Positions 35,886 through 45,829 of a stretch of 64,000 bases of DNA are shown here, piece after piece. The position numbers were made by a program, and so were the translations under genes. The first letter of the stretch is position 1; each line of letters starts with the position of its first letter. Source of the DNA: Allobosea sp. (GTDB taxonomy: Bacteria; Pseudomonadota; Alphaproteobacteria; Rhizobiales; Kaistiaceae); assembly GCA_017307955.1 (NCBI GenBank), contig JAFKFV010000010.1, positions 248,001-312,000 on the forward strand, written 5' to 3'. The notes beneath the pieces were generated by a model. The model did not search any database, was not told where the DNA came from, and saw only the letters and a list, made by a program, of their open reading frames with translations.

Positions 35886-38174
35886 ATGACAGATAGAGGT
35901 TCGGCAGGCGCCGCCCTCGACGAGGCCGCCCTCTACTTCCATCGCTACCCGCAGCCCGGCAAGCTGGAGATCCGCGCGACCAAGCCGCTCGGCAACCAGC
36001 GCGACCTCGCCCTCGCCTATTCGCCCGGCGTCGCGGCGCCCTGCCTTGCCATCGCGGCGGATCCGTCCAAGGCCTTCGACTACACCGCCCGCGGCAATCT
36101 CGTTGCCGTCATCTCCAACGGCACGGCCGTGCTCGGCCTCGGCGCCATCGGCGCGCTCGCCGGCAAGCCGGTGATGGAAGGCAAGGCGGTCCTCTTCAAG
36201 AAGTTCGCCGGCATCGATGTCTTCGACATCGAGGTCGAGCAGCGCGATGTCGATGCCTTCGTCGAGGTGGTGGCCGCGCTGGAGCCGACCTTCGGCGGCA
36301 TCAATCTCGAGGACATCAAGGCACCCGAGTGCTTCGAGATCGAGAAGAAGCTCCGCGCCCGGATGAACATCCCCGTCTTCCATGACGACCAGCACGGCAC
36401 CGCCATCATCGTCGGCGCCGCGATCCTGAACGGACTGGCGCTCAAGAAGAAGCCGATCAGCGAAGCGAAGATCGTCGCCTCGGGCGCCGGCGCCGCCGCG
36501 ATCGCCTGCCTCGACATGCTGGTCTCGCTCGGCGCCAGGCGCGAGAACATCTTCGTCTCCGATATCGAGGGCGTCGTCTATGAGGGCCGCACGGCGCTCA
36601 TGGACCCCTGGAAGGCCGCCTACGCGCAGAAGACCGACAAGCGCACGCTCGCAGAAGTCATCGACGACGCCGACATCTTCCTCGGCCTCTCGGCGGGCGG
36701 CATCCTGAAGCCCGAGCTGCTCGCCAAGATGGCGCCGCAGCCCCTCATCATGGCGCTCGCCAACCCGACGCCCGAGATCATGCCCGATCTCGCGCGCGCC
36801 GCGCGGCCCGACGCCATGATCTGCACCGGCCGTTCGGACTTCCCGAACCAGGTCAACAACGTCCTCTGCTTCCCCTATATCTTCCGCGGCGCGCTCGATG
36901 TCGGCGCGACGACGATCAACGAGGCGATGAAGCATGCCGCCGTGCGGGCAATCGCCGAGCTCGCGCATGAGGAAGCCTCCGACATCGTCGCGCAGGCCTA
37001 TGGCGGCGTCGAGCTCGTGTTCGGGCCGGACTATCTGATCCCCTCGCCCTTCGACCAGCGGCTCATCCTGCGCATCGCGCCGGCCGTTGCCCGCGCGGCG
37101 ATGGAAAGCGGCGTCGCGACACGGCCGATCGCCGATTTCGACGCCTACATGGACCGGCTGACGCGCTTCGTCTTCAAGTCCGGCCTCGTGATGAAGCCGA
37201 TGGTCCAGGCGGCGAAGAAGGACCTGAAGCGGGTCATCTATGCCGATGGCGAGGACGAGCGGGTCCTCCGCGCGGCGCAGGTGATGCTCGAGGACGGGCT
37301 GGCGCAACCGATCCTGATCGGCCGCCCCTCGGTGATCGACAGCCGCGTCAACCGCTTCGGTCTCAAGATCAAGCCGGGCGAGGATTGCGAGGTCATCAAT
37401 CCCGAGGACGACCCGCGCTATCGCGACTATGTCGATCTCTATCTGGAGAAGACCGGGCGCAAGGGCGTGACGCCCGAGGCGGCGCGCACGCTGGTGCGCA
37501 CCAACAACACCGTCATCGCCGCGCTGGCGGTGGCCCGCGGCGAGGCCGATGCGCTGCTCTGCGGCCTCGAAGGCCAGTTCCGCAACCATTTCGGCGTCAT
37601 CCGCGACGTGATCGGGCTTCAGCCCGGCAACCACCGCTTCTCCTCGATGAGCCTCCTCATCTCGTCGGAATCGACGACCTTCCTCACCGACACCTATGTG
37701 AATGTCGACCCGACCGCCGAGGAGATCGCCGAGCTGACGCAGCTCGCGGCCGCGCAGGTGCGCCGCTTCGGCATCACGCCGAAGGTCGCGCTGCTCTCGC
37801 ATTCCAATTTCGGTTCGCACGACACCGAATCGAGCAAGAAGATGCGGCGCGCCGTCGAGCTTCTGTGGGAATGCGCGCCCGAGCTCGAGGTCGACGGCGA
37901 GATGCATGGCGACGCCGCGCTCTCGGAACTCCTGCGCGAGAAGGCGATGCCGGGCGGGAAGCTCTCGGGCGAGGCGAACCTCCTCGTCTTCCCCAATCTC
38001 GACGCCGCCAACATCACCCTCAATGTCGTGAAGGTCATGACCGACGCGCTGCATGTCGGGCCGCTGCTGCTCGGCCCGGCCAAGCCGGCGCATATCCTGA
38101 CGCCGTCGGTGACCTCGCGCGGCGTCGCAAACATGACGACGCTCGCTGCCGTGGAGGCGCAAAACGCATCATGA
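35886..38174 (+). CDS. maeB: NADP-dependent malic enzyme with phosphotransacetylase-like domain
   Basis: Oxidative decarboxylation of malate to pyruvate with NADP+. The 762-residue hybrid has an N-terminal malic enzyme domain ([16 protein letters not shown], then [22 protein letters not shown](P) loop [16 protein letters not shown]) and a C-terminal phosphotransacetylase-like domain from about 430 ([18 protein letters not shown], ending [13 protein letters not shown] and AHILTPSVT). In this family the second domain is regulatory (acetyl-CoA responsive) and not catalytic. Its stop overlaps the next gene as ATGA, so the downstream membrane protein is coupled to it. Confidence 0.97.
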   Translation: MTDRGSAGAALDEAALYFHRYPQPGKLEIRATKPLGNQRDLALAYSPGVAAPCLAIAADPSKAFDYTARGNLVAVISNGTAVLGLGAIGALAGKPVMEGKAVLFKKFAGIDVFDIEVEQRDVDAFVEVVAALEPTFGGINLEDIKAPECFEIEKKLRARMNIPVFHDDQHGTAIIVGAAILNGLALKKKPISEAKIVASGAGAAAIACLDMLVSLGARRENIFVSDIEGVVYEGRTALMDPWKAAYAQKTDKRTLAEVIDDADIFLGLSAGGILKPELLAKMAPQPLIMALANPTPEIMPDLARAARPDAMICTGRSDFPNQVNNVLCFPYIFRGALDVGATTINEAMKHAAVRAIAELAHEEASDIVAQAYGGVELVFGPDYLIPSPFDQRLILRIAPAVARAAMESGVATRPIADFDAYMDRLTRFVFKSGLVMKPMVQAAKKDLKRVIYADGEDERVLRAAQVMLEDGLAQPILIGRPSVIDSRVNRFGLKIKPGEDCEVINPEDDPRYRDYVDLYLEKTGRKGVTPEAARTLVRTNNTVIAALAVARGEADALLCGLEGQFRNHFGVIRDVIGLQPGNHRFSSMSLLISSESTTFLTDTYVNVDPTAEEIAELTQLAAAQVRRFGITPKVALLSHSNFGSHDTESSKKMRRAVELLWECAPELEVDGEMHGDAALSELLREKAMPGGKLSGEANLLVFPNLDAANITLNVVKVMTDALHVGPLLLGPAKPAHILTPSVTSRGVANMTTLAAVEAQNAS

Positions 38175-38749
38175 CCGTGGTCACCGACCGCGACGCCGCG
38201 CTCTATCTGACGGATATCCATAACTTCTTCGAGGCGCCGAGCCTCGATCCGTTCCGGGGCGACAGCATCGACGAGTCGGGCATCGACCAGCTGATGGACA
38301 CGATGAAGGCGCGGCCGCGGGCCGCGCCGCCGCTGGAACGGATCGTGCTCCATCTGCCGGCCGACCAGATCACGCCTGACCTGCCGCAACGCCTCAAAGT
38401 GGCGATCGCCACCTATTGCGACGTCCAGAAGCGGCTGTCGCGCCAGAAGGTGCGGGAGACGCGGATCGAGGGCCAGCGGGCGCTGCGCATCGGCTTCATC
38501 GCCTGGGCCGTCTGCCTGCTGCTCTCGACGCTGTCGGAGCAGGTCTTCTCGCATTACACGCTGCAGGGCCGCCTGTTCGGCGAAGGCTTCCTCATCGCCG
38601 GCTGGGTCAGCCTGTGGCGACCGGCGGAGCTGCTGCTCTATGACTGGTGGCCCTACGCCCGCGAGATGAAGCTCTATGAGCGGATCAAAGCGATGACCGT
38701 CGAGATCCGCCCGCGCGACACGGCCGCCGCTCCGCCATTGCCGAGCTGA
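38171..38749 (+). CDS. Putative membrane protein of unknown function, coupled to maeB
   Basis: A 192-residue protein starting at ATG 38171, which overlaps the maeB stop by 4 bases. The first 100 residues are soluble with a short acidic start (YLTDIHNFFEAPSLDPFRG) and the piece IVLHLPADQITPDLPQRLK. Two hydrophobic helices follow (IGFIAWAVCLLLSTLSEQVF and LIAGWVSLWRPAELLLYDWW), ending in a polar tail REMKLYERIKAMTVEIRPRD. No family recognised. Translational coupling to malic enzyme is the only functional hint. Confidence 0.8.
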   Translation: MTVVTDRDAALYLTDIHNFFEAPSLDPFRGDSIDESGIDQLMDTMKARPRAAPPLERIVLHLPADQITPDLPQRLKVAIATYCDVQKRLSRQKVRETRIEGQRALRIGFIAWAVCLLLSTLSEQVFSHYTLQGRLFGEGFLIAGWVSLWRPAELLLYDWWPYAREMKLYERIKAMTVEIRPRDTAAAPPLPS

Positions 38750-38760
38750 CAGGTGCGGCG

Positions 38761-39255
38761 ATGGCAGGAGGCTGGCTGGTAAAGATAATTGCAGCCCTGG
38801 GTCTCGCGACCGTCGGGATGGTTGGCTACGTGGCGGCGGGCGCCTGGATGGCCGCCTATGGCCGTCCCTCGGCGGATGCGCGCGCCATTGAAGCCCGCCT
38901 CCTCGCGCTGCCGTCGAGCCCCGTGCCCATCGCAACGCTCCGGCCGCAAGAGGACTGGGACATCGTTTGCCGACTCGATCCCTACTCGTTTCCCTCGAGG
39001 GTCCTTCCCCGCTATCTCGGCAAACCCCTGCGAGGCTACCGTTACGACCCGAGGGACGAATGGATCGATGAGAACTGGAACGGACTGGCCTTCATCGACG
39101 ACGGCAGCCGCGTCGTCCATGTGTTGACCCTGCCAAACAAGACGATCGGGCATCTCGAAGGCGAGCGATGCATCAGCCGCACAGACGGCAAGGTTGGGCT
39201 CGCCAGGATCGAAGCACAGAACTCGACCTTTCTTCAGATCGAGTTCTCGAAATAG
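38761..39255 (+). CDS. Hypothetical membrane-anchored protein
   Basis: A 164-residue protein with an N-terminal hydrophobic segment (LVKIIAALGLATVGMVGYVA) that acts as anchor or signal, followed by a soluble domain containing WDIVCRLDPYSFPS and, near the end, GERCIS; the two Cys may form a periplasmic disulfide. It starts 11 bases after the previous stop behind AGGTG and is probably co-transcribed with it. No family recognised. Base usage is slightly less G/C-biased than its neighbours, for instance in the gtaaagataattgca stretch near the start. Confidence 0.7.
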   Translation: MAGGWLVKIIAALGLATVGMVGYVAAGAWMAAYGRPSADARAIEARLLALPSSPVPIATLRPQEDWDIVCRLDPYSFPSRVLPRYLGKPLRGYRYDPRDEWIDENWNGLAFIDDGSRVVHVLTLPNKTIGHLEGERCISRTDGKVGLARIEAQNSTFLQIEFSK

Positions 39256-39285
39256 GGGGCCTGACCCCCGCACTCGACCGACCAC

Positions 39286-40677
39286 TCACCGCATCGGCCG
39301 CGCCTGCGGGAATTCTGCGTGGAAGGCGTGTTCGTGCTTGTCCGGTACGCGGAGGACGGCGTGGGTGACGCCTTCGGCGTCGTCCTCGCGGGAGAGGACC
39401 TCGCCGAGTTCGTAGAGACGGTGCAGCTTGCCGAGATCGGCGCCTGAGAGGGCGACGACGAATTCCGGCCGGTCCTGCGTGATGCGGTCTTCGACGAGTT
39501 GCAGCAGGGCCGGGATGCCCTCCCCGGTCAATGCCGAGATCGGCACGATCGCCGGTCGACCCGGCTCCGCCGTCGGATGGGCGGCCGGGCGGGCATCGGG
39601 CGGCATGAGGTCGATCTTGTTCCAGACCTCGATGATGCGCTCGCTCTTGCCGATCTCGATGCCGAGCTGGCCGAGCACCTGCTCGACGTCCCTCGCCTGC
39701 GCCTCGCTGTCCTCATGCGCGATGTCGCGGACATGCAGGATAAGGGTCGCCTCGATCACCTCTTCCAGCGTCGCGCGGAAGGCGGCGACGAGATGGGTCG
39801 GCAGGTCGGAGATGAAGCCCACCGTGTCGGAGAGGATGATCTCGGTGCCATGCGGCAGCTTGAGCCGGCGCAGCGTGGGGTCGAGCGTCGCGAAAAGGAG
39901 GTTCTCGGCGAAGATGCCGGCATCGGTCAGCGTATTGAACAGCGTCGACTTGCCGGCATTGGTGTAGCCGACCAGCGCCACGATCGGATGCGGCACCTTG
40001 CGGCGGCTCTCGCGCTGCAGGCGGCGGGTGCGCACTACGGTTTCCAGCTCGTGCTCGATGCGCGAGATGCGCTCCTGCAGGGCGCGCCGGTCGGCTTCGA
40101 TCTGGGTTTCGCCGGGGCCGCCGAGGAAGCCGAAGCCGCCGCGCTGGCGTTCGAGGTGGGTCCAGGACCGGACGAGGCGGCTTTTCTGGTAGTTGAGATG
40201 CGCCAGCTCGACCTGCAGGCGGCCCTCTCTCGTCTGCGCGCGCTCGCCGAAAATCTCGAGGATGAGGCCCGTCCGGTCGATGACCTTGGCCGACCAGGCC
40301 TTTTCGAGATTGCGCTGCTGCACCGGCGACAAAGCATGGTCGACGAAGACAAGCCCCGCGCCCTCTTCCTTCACCAGCGCGGCGATCTCCTCCACCTTGC
40401 CGCTGCCGAACAGGGTCGCCGGCCGCGGCTGCGCCAGCGGGACATTGTCCGCCGCGACGACGTCGAGCGAAATCGCCTTGGCGAGGCCTACGGCCTCCTC
40501 CAGTCGTGCCTGCGGGCTGCGCTTGATGGACGGGCCCTCGCCGGCCGCGCGCTTGCCGCGCGCCGAACGGATCGGCACGAGGACCACGGTCCGATCCGGT
40601 TCGCGTTCGGTTGATTCGGTAACGGCGCCGGCCTCGTGGTCGGCGTCGTCGTCCGGAAACTCGATCTCGTCACTCAC
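39286..40677 (-). CDS. hflX: Ribosome-associated GTPase HflX
   Basis: TRAFAC GTPase that splits stalled 70S ribosomes, 463 residues. Order: alphaproteobacterial acidic N-tail, HflX nucleotide-binding-like domain ([38 protein letters not shown]), coiled-coil segment around [17 protein letters not shown], then the G domain with G1 [16 protein letters not shown]3 DTVGF and G4 NKID. It is 29 bases downstream of hfq, the same order as in most proteobacteria. Confidence 0.97.
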   Translation of the reverse strand: MSDEIEFPDDDADHEAGAVTESTEREPDRTVVLVPIRSARGKRAAGEGPSIKRSPQARLEEAVGLAKAISLDVVAADNVPLAQPRPATLFGSGKVEEIAALVKEEGAGLVFVDHALSPVQQRNLEKAWSAKVIDRTGLILEIFGERAQTREGRLQVELAHLNYQKSRLVRSWTHLERQRGGFGFLGGPGETQIEADRRALQERISRIEHELETVVRTRRLQRESRRKVPHPIVALVGYTNAGKSTLFNTLTDAGIFAENLLFATLDPTLRRLKLPHGTEIILSDTVGFISDLPTHLVAAFRATLEEVIEATLILHVRDIAHEDSEAQARDVEQVLGQLGIEIGKSERIIEVWNKIDLMPPDARPAAHPTAEPGRPAIVPISALTGEGIPALLQLVEDRITQDRPEFVVALSGADLGKLHRLYELGEVLSREDDAEGVTHAVLRVPDKHEHAFHAEFPQARPMR

Positions 40678-40706
40678 AATGATATCGCTTTCGGGCCACC
40701 GCCCGT

Positions 40707-40946
40707 TCAGGCATCGTCGCCCGGTTCGAAGAGCTGCACAGGCGCTCCGGGCATGATGGTGGAAATCGCATGCTTGTAAACAAGCTGCGAATGACCATCC
40801 CGGCGCAGAAGCACGCAGAAATTATCGAACCAGGTCACAATACCTTGCAGTTTGACACCGTTGACGAGGAAAATCGTCAGGGGAGTCTTGCTCTTTCGGA
40901 CATGATTCAGGAACGTGTCCTGAAGGTTTTGCGCGCGATCCGCCAT
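40707..40946 (-). CDS. hfq: RNA chaperone Hfq
   Basis: Sm-like hexameric RNA chaperone for sRNA-mRNA pairing. The start ATG 40946 gives the family N-terminus [14 protein letters not shown] and 79 residues, the usual alphaproteobacterial size; an in-frame GTG four codons upstream would add MRQK. Sm1 core: [22 protein letters not shown]; Sm2: the conserved [10 protein letters not shown]. The C-terminal tail is short. It belongs to the ntrY-ntrX-dat-hfq-hflX series; the 158-bp gap behind dat could hold an own promoter. Confidence 0.98.
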   Translation of the reverse strand: MADRAQNLQDTFLNHVRKSKTPLTIFLVNGVKLQGIVTWFDNFCVLLRRDGHSQLVYKHAISTIMPGAPVQLFEPGDDA

Positions 40947-41104
40947 CTTTTGTCTCACGTCTCGATGTTGTTGGGGATCGACACGCCGGACCGGCGCATC
41001 GCTCCCAAGGCTCCGCGATGCGGGCCGCTGGTAGTCTGCATGCTGGAGCGCCGCCCGTCACGCCCCAAAATGTGGCGATCGCAAAGCCTTGCCGCAATGC
41101 CGCA

Positions 41105-41983
41105 TCAGCACCCGCGCGACCAGCGCGGTGCGGTCTCGGCATGCTGGTGGAAGCGGGCACGCAGATCGGCCGCGATCGAGCCCGGCGCACCGTTGCCGAT
41201 CACCGCCTCGTCGATCTTCACGACCGGCATCACCAGCGTCGTCGCCGCGGTGATGAAGGCTTCGCGGGCGCGCTTCGCCTCGTCGAGCGAAAAGGCGCGC
41301 TCCTCGACCTTCAGCCCGTGCTTCGCGGCGAGTTCGAGGATGACCGTCCGGGTGATGCCGCGCAGGATGCCGGCGTTGGCCGGGCGGGTGACTAGCGTGC
41401 CATCGGCCGTCACGATCCAGGCATTGGTCGACGAGCCCTCGGTGACATTGCCGTCCTTGTCGATGAACCAGGCCTCATAGGCTCCGGCCTCCTTGGCCGC
41501 CTGCTTGGCCATGACGTTCGGCAGCAGCCCGACGGTCTTGATATCGACCCGCTCCCAGCGATTGTCGGGAACGCTGATGACCGCGATGCCCGCTTCGGCG
41601 CGCTTGTCGCCCAAGGACGGCGCGACGCTCTTCGCGGTCACGACGATGCCGGGCGCGGTATCGGGCGCGGGGAACGGATGGTTGCGCGGGGCGACGCCGC
41701 GCGTCACCTGGAGGTAGACCATGCCGTCGCGGACGCCGTTCCGCCGCACCGTCTCGCGCAAAACCGCGCCGAGCGCCGCCCGGCTCATCGGCATCGCGAT
41801 CCTGAGCTCGCCGAGCGAGCGCTCCAGGCGATCGATATGCAGCGTCTCGTCGATCAGGCGGCCGCCGCGCACCTCGCAGACCTCGTAGACTCCGTCCGCG
41901 AACTGGTAGCCGCGATCCTCGATATGGACGGCGGCTTCGGCGTGGCGGACATAGCGGCCGTTGACATAGGCGATGCGCGACAT
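41105..41983 (-). CDS. dat: D-amino-acid transaminase
   Basis: Fold-type IV PLP aminotransferase, 292 residues, expected to exchange amino groups among D-amino acids (D-Ala, D-Glu) for cell-wall use. Signatures: RGYQFADGVYEVCEV near residue 23, the PLP Lys in the NVMAKQAAKEAGAYEAWFID region, and EGSSTNAWIVT. The branch separates D-amino-acid transaminase from branched-chain enzymes only weakly by motif, so specificity is an inference. It lies 37 bases after ntrX on the same strand. A dat-like gene next to hfq is recurrent in Hyphomicrobiales. Confidence 0.9.
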   Translation of the reverse strand: MSRIAYVNGRYVRHAEAAVHIEDRGYQFADGVYEVCEVRGGRLIDETLHIDRLERSLGELRIAMPMSRAALGAVLRETVRRNGVRDGMVYLQVTRGVAPRNHPFPAPDTAPGIVVTAKSVAPSLGDKRAEAGIAVISVPDNRWERVDIKTVGLLPNVMAKQAAKEAGAYEAWFIDKDGNVTEGSSTNAWIVTADGTLVTRPANAGILRGITRTVILELAAKHGLKVEERAFSLDEAKRAREAFITAATTLVMPVVKIDEAVIGNGAPGSIAADLRARFHQHAETAPRWSRGC

Positions 41984-42020
41984 TTCGGCTTTCTTCCGGT
42001 GGCGATGAAGGGTGATCTGC

Positions 42021-43382
42021 TCAGCCGACGCCGAGCGATTTCAGCTTGCGATGCAGCGCCGAGCGCTCCATCCCGACGAATTCCGCCGTGCGCGAGATAT
42101 TGCCGCCGAAGCGGTTGACCTGCGCCGTCAGATATTCGCGCTCGAAGATCTCGCGCGCATCGCGGAGCGGCAGGCTCATCAGATGCTCGCCGCCGCGATT
42201 GGGCGTCGTCGGCAGCATCTCGCCGACTTCCGGCGGCAGCATGTCGGCGGTGATCATCTGGTTCTCGTCGCCGCGCGCGAGGATCAGCAGCCGCTCGATA
42301 TTGTTGCGCAGCTGGCGAATATTGCCGGGCCAGTCATGCGCCTGCAGGACGGCCAGTGCGTCGTCGCCGACCTGGCGGATCGGCAGGCCGGTCGTGTGCG
42401 AGATCTGCTCGATGAAGTGCTGCACCAGCGAGGGCACGTCGTCGCGACGCTCGGCGAGCGCGGGAACGCGCAGCGGCACGACCGAGAGGCGATGGAAAAG
42501 GTCCTCGCGGAAGCTGCCCTCGCCGATCTCGCGCTCGAGATCGCGCGCCGTCGAGGAGATGATCCGGACATCGACATTGACGCGGGTCGTGCCGCCGACG
42601 CGCAGGAAATTCTGGTCGATCAGCACGCGCAGGATCTTGCCCTGCGTCTCGCGGGGCATGTCGGCGACCTCGTCGAGATACAGAGTGCCGCCATGCGCCT
42701 CTTCCAGCGCGCCGATCTTGCGCGGGCCGCTGCCGCTCTCGGTGCCGAAGAGCTCGTGCTCCATGCGGTCGGGCGTGATCGTCGCGGCGTTGAGCACCAC
42801 GAAGGGGCCGGACGCGCGGTGCGACAATTCGTGGATGGTGCGCGCCACCGTCTCCTTGCCCGAGCCCGAGGGACCCGAGATCATGATGCGGCTGTTGGTC
42901 GGCGCCACGCGCTCGATCGTCTGGCGAAGATGGTTCATCGCCGCCGAGGCGCCGATCAGCGCATGCGTCGAGCCGGCGCGCTCGCGCAGTTCCTTGACCT
43001 CGCGGCGGAGCTTGGAAGCCTCCAGCGCCCGCTCGGCGATCAGCACCAGCCGGTCAGCCTTGAAGGGCTTCTCGATATAGTCATAGGCGCCGCGCTTGAT
43101 GGCCGAGACGGCCGTCTCGATGTTGCCGTGGCCCGAGATCATCACGACCGGCAGGTCAGGATGCTGGGCCTTGATCATGTCGAGCAGCGTCAGGCCGTCG
43201 ATGCGGCTGCCGGTCAGCCAGATGTCGAGAAAGACGAGATTGGGCCGGCGCATCGCGATCTCGGCGAGCGCCTTGTCGGTGTCGCCGGCCGTGCGGGTGC
43301 CGTGACCCTCGTCTTCGAGGATTCCCGAAACGAGGCCGCGGATATCGGCTTCGTCGTCGATGATGAGAATGTCGGAAGGCAT
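42021..43382 (-). CDS. ntrX: Nitrogen/redox response regulator NtrX
   Basis: Response regulator partner of NtrY, 453 residues. Receiver domain with acceptor Asp53 (VFLDIWLTGSR), AAA+ domain with Walker A ISGPSGSGKE and Walker B region GTLYLDEVADM, and a C-terminal Fis-type HTH ending GMERSALHRKLKSLG. The sigma-54 contact loop GAFTGA is absent: the corresponding place reads SGSGPRKIGALE. So it is probably not a classical sigma-54 activator, as described for several alphaproteobacterial NtrX proteins. It sits 15 bases after ntrY. Confidence 0.96.
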   Translation of the reverse strand: MPSDILIIDDEADIRGLVSGILEDEGHGTRTAGDTDKALAEIAMRRPNLVFLDIWLTGSRIDGLTLLDMIKAQHPDLPVVMISGHGNIETAVSAIKRGAYDYIEKPFKADRLVLIAERALEASKLRREVKELRERAGSTHALIGASAAMNHLRQTIERVAPTNSRIMISGPSGSGKETVARTIHELSHRASGPFVVLNAATITPDRMEHELFGTESGSGPRKIGALEEAHGGTLYLDEVADMPRETQGKILRVLIDQNFLRVGGTTRVNVDVRIISSTARDLEREIGEGSFREDLFHRLSVVPLRVPALAERRDDVPSLVQHFIEQISHTTGLPIRQVGDDALAVLQAHDWPGNIRQLRNNIERLLILARGDENQMITADMLPPEVGEMLPTTPNRGGEHLMSLPLRDAREIFEREYLTAQVNRFGGNISRTAEFVGMERSALHRKLKSLGVG

Positions 43383-43397
43383 GGGGTTCCGTCTTCT

Positions 43398-45677
43398 TCA
43401 GGCTTCGGGAGATGCGGGTTCGGGCTGCGCCGCCACCGACGTGGGAGCGGTGGGCGAAGGCGCCGCCGACACATGTGGGAGAGTCAGGCGGATCATCGCG
43501 CCGCGGCCGCCTTCGGCGACGGCCGGGGAATCGAGCAGTTCGAGGCGGCCGTGATGTTCCTCGATGATCTTGCTGACGATCGCGAGGCCGAGGCCGGTGC
43601 CCTTCTCGCGCGTCGTCATATAGGGCTCCAGCAGGCGGTGACGGTTTTCAGCCGGAAGGCCGATGCCCGTGTCGATGACCTCGACGATGTTGCTATCGCC
43701 CTCGATGCGGCCGCGGACGATGATCTCCTGCCGGCCCTTTTCCTCGTCGGGGACGGCGGCGATCGCCTCGGTCGCGTTCTTCACGATGTTGGTCAGCGCC
43801 TGCGACATCAGGCGCGGATCGAAGCGGCCGGTGAGCGGCGCCTCCGGCAGATCGACCACGAAGGCGATCTCGGGATGGGCCACTTCCTGCAGGAAGACCG
43901 CCTCGCGCGCGGCCTCGCCGATATCGCGCTCCTCGAAGGTCGGCTTCGGCATGCGGGCGAAGGACGAGAACTCGTCGACCATGCGGCCGATATCGCCGAC
44001 CTGGCGGATGATCGTGTCCGTGCACTGGTCGAAGACGTCGCGCCCTTCGGTGATGTTCTTGCCGAAGCGGCGCTTCAGCCGCTCGGCCGAAAGCTGGATC
44101 GGCGTCAGCGGGTTCTTGATCTCGTGGGCGATGCGGCGGGCGATGTCCGCCCAGGCGGAGCTGCGCTGCGCCGTCACGAGATCGGTGATGTCGTCGAGCG
44201 TGATGACGTAGCCGCGCTGCTCGCGTCCGGCATCCTCGGTCGTGACGCGGACATTGATGGTGCGGTCGCGCCCTTCGCGGAGCAGCGAGATCTGGTCGCG
44301 ATGCTCGAGCCGCACGGGATCGGCAACCGCTGCCTCCATCACCGAAGCAAGCTCCGGCGCCACTTCGACCACCGGCCGGCCGACCACCGAGCCGATGCCC
44401 GAGCCCAGCATGCGCAGCGCTCCACGATTGGCGATGGTGACGAAGCCGCGCGCATCGGCGCCGATGACGCCGGCCGAGACGCCGGCCAGCACCGCCTCGG
44501 AGAAGCGGCGGCGGGCGTCGATCTGCTCGCTCGCGGTCATCAGTTCGGCCCGCTGGCTGCGCAGTTCGGCCGTCATGGTGTTGAAGGTCGCGCCGAGCGC
44601 GCCGAGATCGCCGTCGGAGGAGCGGAATGGCACGGTGACGTCGAGATTGCCCTGCCCGATCTCGTCGGCGGCGTCGATAAGCACGCGAATGGGCGCGACG
44701 AGGCGATTGGCGAAGCCGATGCCGAGCCAGATGGCGGAAAGCAGCAGCACCAGGGCGAGGCCGAGATAGAGGACCGCGAAGGCAATCTGCACCCCGAGCC
44801 GGGTCGCGGCGAGGTTCTTGTATTCGTCGACGCTGGCGCTGGTCTGCGCGATATAGCGGATGACCTTGGGGTCGATCTCGCGGGCGATGTAAAGATAGAC
44901 GTCCTTATAGTTCTCGAGCTTGACGACCGCGCCGACGACATTGGTCGCGCCGGGCGAGATCAGCACCGGCTCGTTGCCGCTCTGCTGCGCGCGCCGCATG
45001 GCGTCGAGCGGCGGACCGGGGAAATTGCCCGAGAACTGGAACTCGGCCTGCGCGATCGGCGAGCCGTCGGGCTTCAGCAGATAGACGCCCGGAATGCCCC
45101 GCAGCGCGGCGATCGAGTTCATGAAACTCTGGAACTGGTCCGGATCGCGAGCGAGCAGCGTCTGCGCGCGTTCGAAATCGCCCTTGAGGCCGAGGATGTC
45201 GACCCGCAGCGTCTTCGCATGTTCCTCGGCATAGGCCTGCGCGATCGAGAGCGACGTGTCAACGATCGCCCGCGTACGCTCGGAGAACCAGTGATCGAGG
45301 CCGCGATTGAGCGTGATGCTGGCTATGATCGCCATGATCACAGCCGGCACGACGGCGACGATCGAGAACAGGAGCACGATGCGGATATGCAGCCGCGCCG
45401 CCGCCCGGCCGCGCCGCCGCGCCCGGATCAGCATCCAGACCTCGACGCCCGTCTCGGCGACGAGCAGGAAGGTCAGGAAGCCGTTGATCGCCAGCGCCCA
45501 GAAAACGACGGAATCCGTCGGCTGGATGGGCGTCAGGCCCATGAGGACGAAGAAGCTGGCGCAGGCGCTGGTCAGCGCGAACAGCACCGTGACATAGCCG
45601 GCGCCGCGAATGGTCAGCCGGCGTCGGCTCGGCCGCGGCGAGGCGGCAGGCATGGGACTTTCGGCCGCTGCGCTCAC
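43398..45677 (-). CDS. ntrY: Sensor histidine kinase NtrY
   Basis: Membrane sensor kinase of the NtrYX system, 759 residues. Several N-terminal transmembrane helices (VTVLFALTSACASFFVLMGL and following) enclose a periplasmic domain. Then come a transmembrane segment near 300 (AVLYLGLALVLLLSAIWLGIG), HAMP, PAS, HisKA with the phospho-accepting His in [20 protein letters not shown], and the HATPase domain (GIGLPAENRHR, REKGTGLGLAIVSKI). It responds to nitrogen or redox state in studied species. Because plus-strand genes now lie upstream, it must have its own promoter, which I could not identify. Confidence 0.97.
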   Translation of the reverse strand: MSAAAESPMPAASPRPSRRRLTIRGAGYVTVLFALTSACASFFVLMGLTPIQPTDSVVFWALAINGFLTFLLVAETGVEVWMLIRARRRGRAAARLHIRIVLLFSIVAVVPAVIMAIIASITLNRGLDHWFSERTRAIVDTSLSIAQAYAEEHAKTLRVDILGLKGDFERAQTLLARDPDQFQSFMNSIAALRGIPGVYLLKPDGSPIAQAEFQFSGNFPGPPLDAMRRAQQSGNEPVLISPGATNVVGAVVKLENYKDVYLYIAREIDPKVIRYIAQTSASVDEYKNLAATRLGVQIAFAVLYLGLALVLLLSAIWLGIGFANRLVAPIRVLIDAADEIGQGNLDVTVPFRSSDGDLGALGATFNTMTAELRSQRAELMTASEQIDARRRFSEAVLAGVSAGVIGADARGFVTIANRGALRMLGSGIGSVVGRPVVEVAPELASVMEAAVADPVRLEHRDQISLLREGRDRTINVRVTTEDAGREQRGYVITLDDITDLVTAQRSSAWADIARRIAHEIKNPLTPIQLSAERLKRRFGKNITEGRDVFDQCTDTIIRQVGDIGRMVDEFSSFARMPKPTFEERDIGEAAREAVFLQEVAHPEIAFVVDLPEAPLTGRFDPRLMSQALTNIVKNATEAIAAVPDEEKGRQEIIVRGRIEGDSNIVEVIDTGIGLPAENRHRLLEPYMTTREKGTGLGLAIVSKIIEEHHGRLELLDSPAVAEGGRGAMIRLTLPHVSAAPSPTAPTSVAAQPEPASPEA

Positions 45678-45829
45678 GATGAGGGCACGCCAGCGCGAAG
45701 ACCGCCCATGCTGCGACCGCCCATCTCACGACCGCAACAGCGGCCTCTGTGTCCGATTCGTGACATGACCGGCACACTGAGACCGAATTGCAACAGCATT
45801 GTGGCGGACCGGCAACAGCGCGGCCGCCA

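Noticed and set aside
35499..38162. An 887-codon minus-strand open frame opposite maeB
   Set aside because: Shadow of the malic enzyme frame; no motif, compositionally biased.
45678..45829. Sigma-54 promoter upstream of ntrY
   Set aside because: No TGGC-N7-TTGC arrangement with correct spacing on the minus strand; the nearest match has 10 bases between the blocks.
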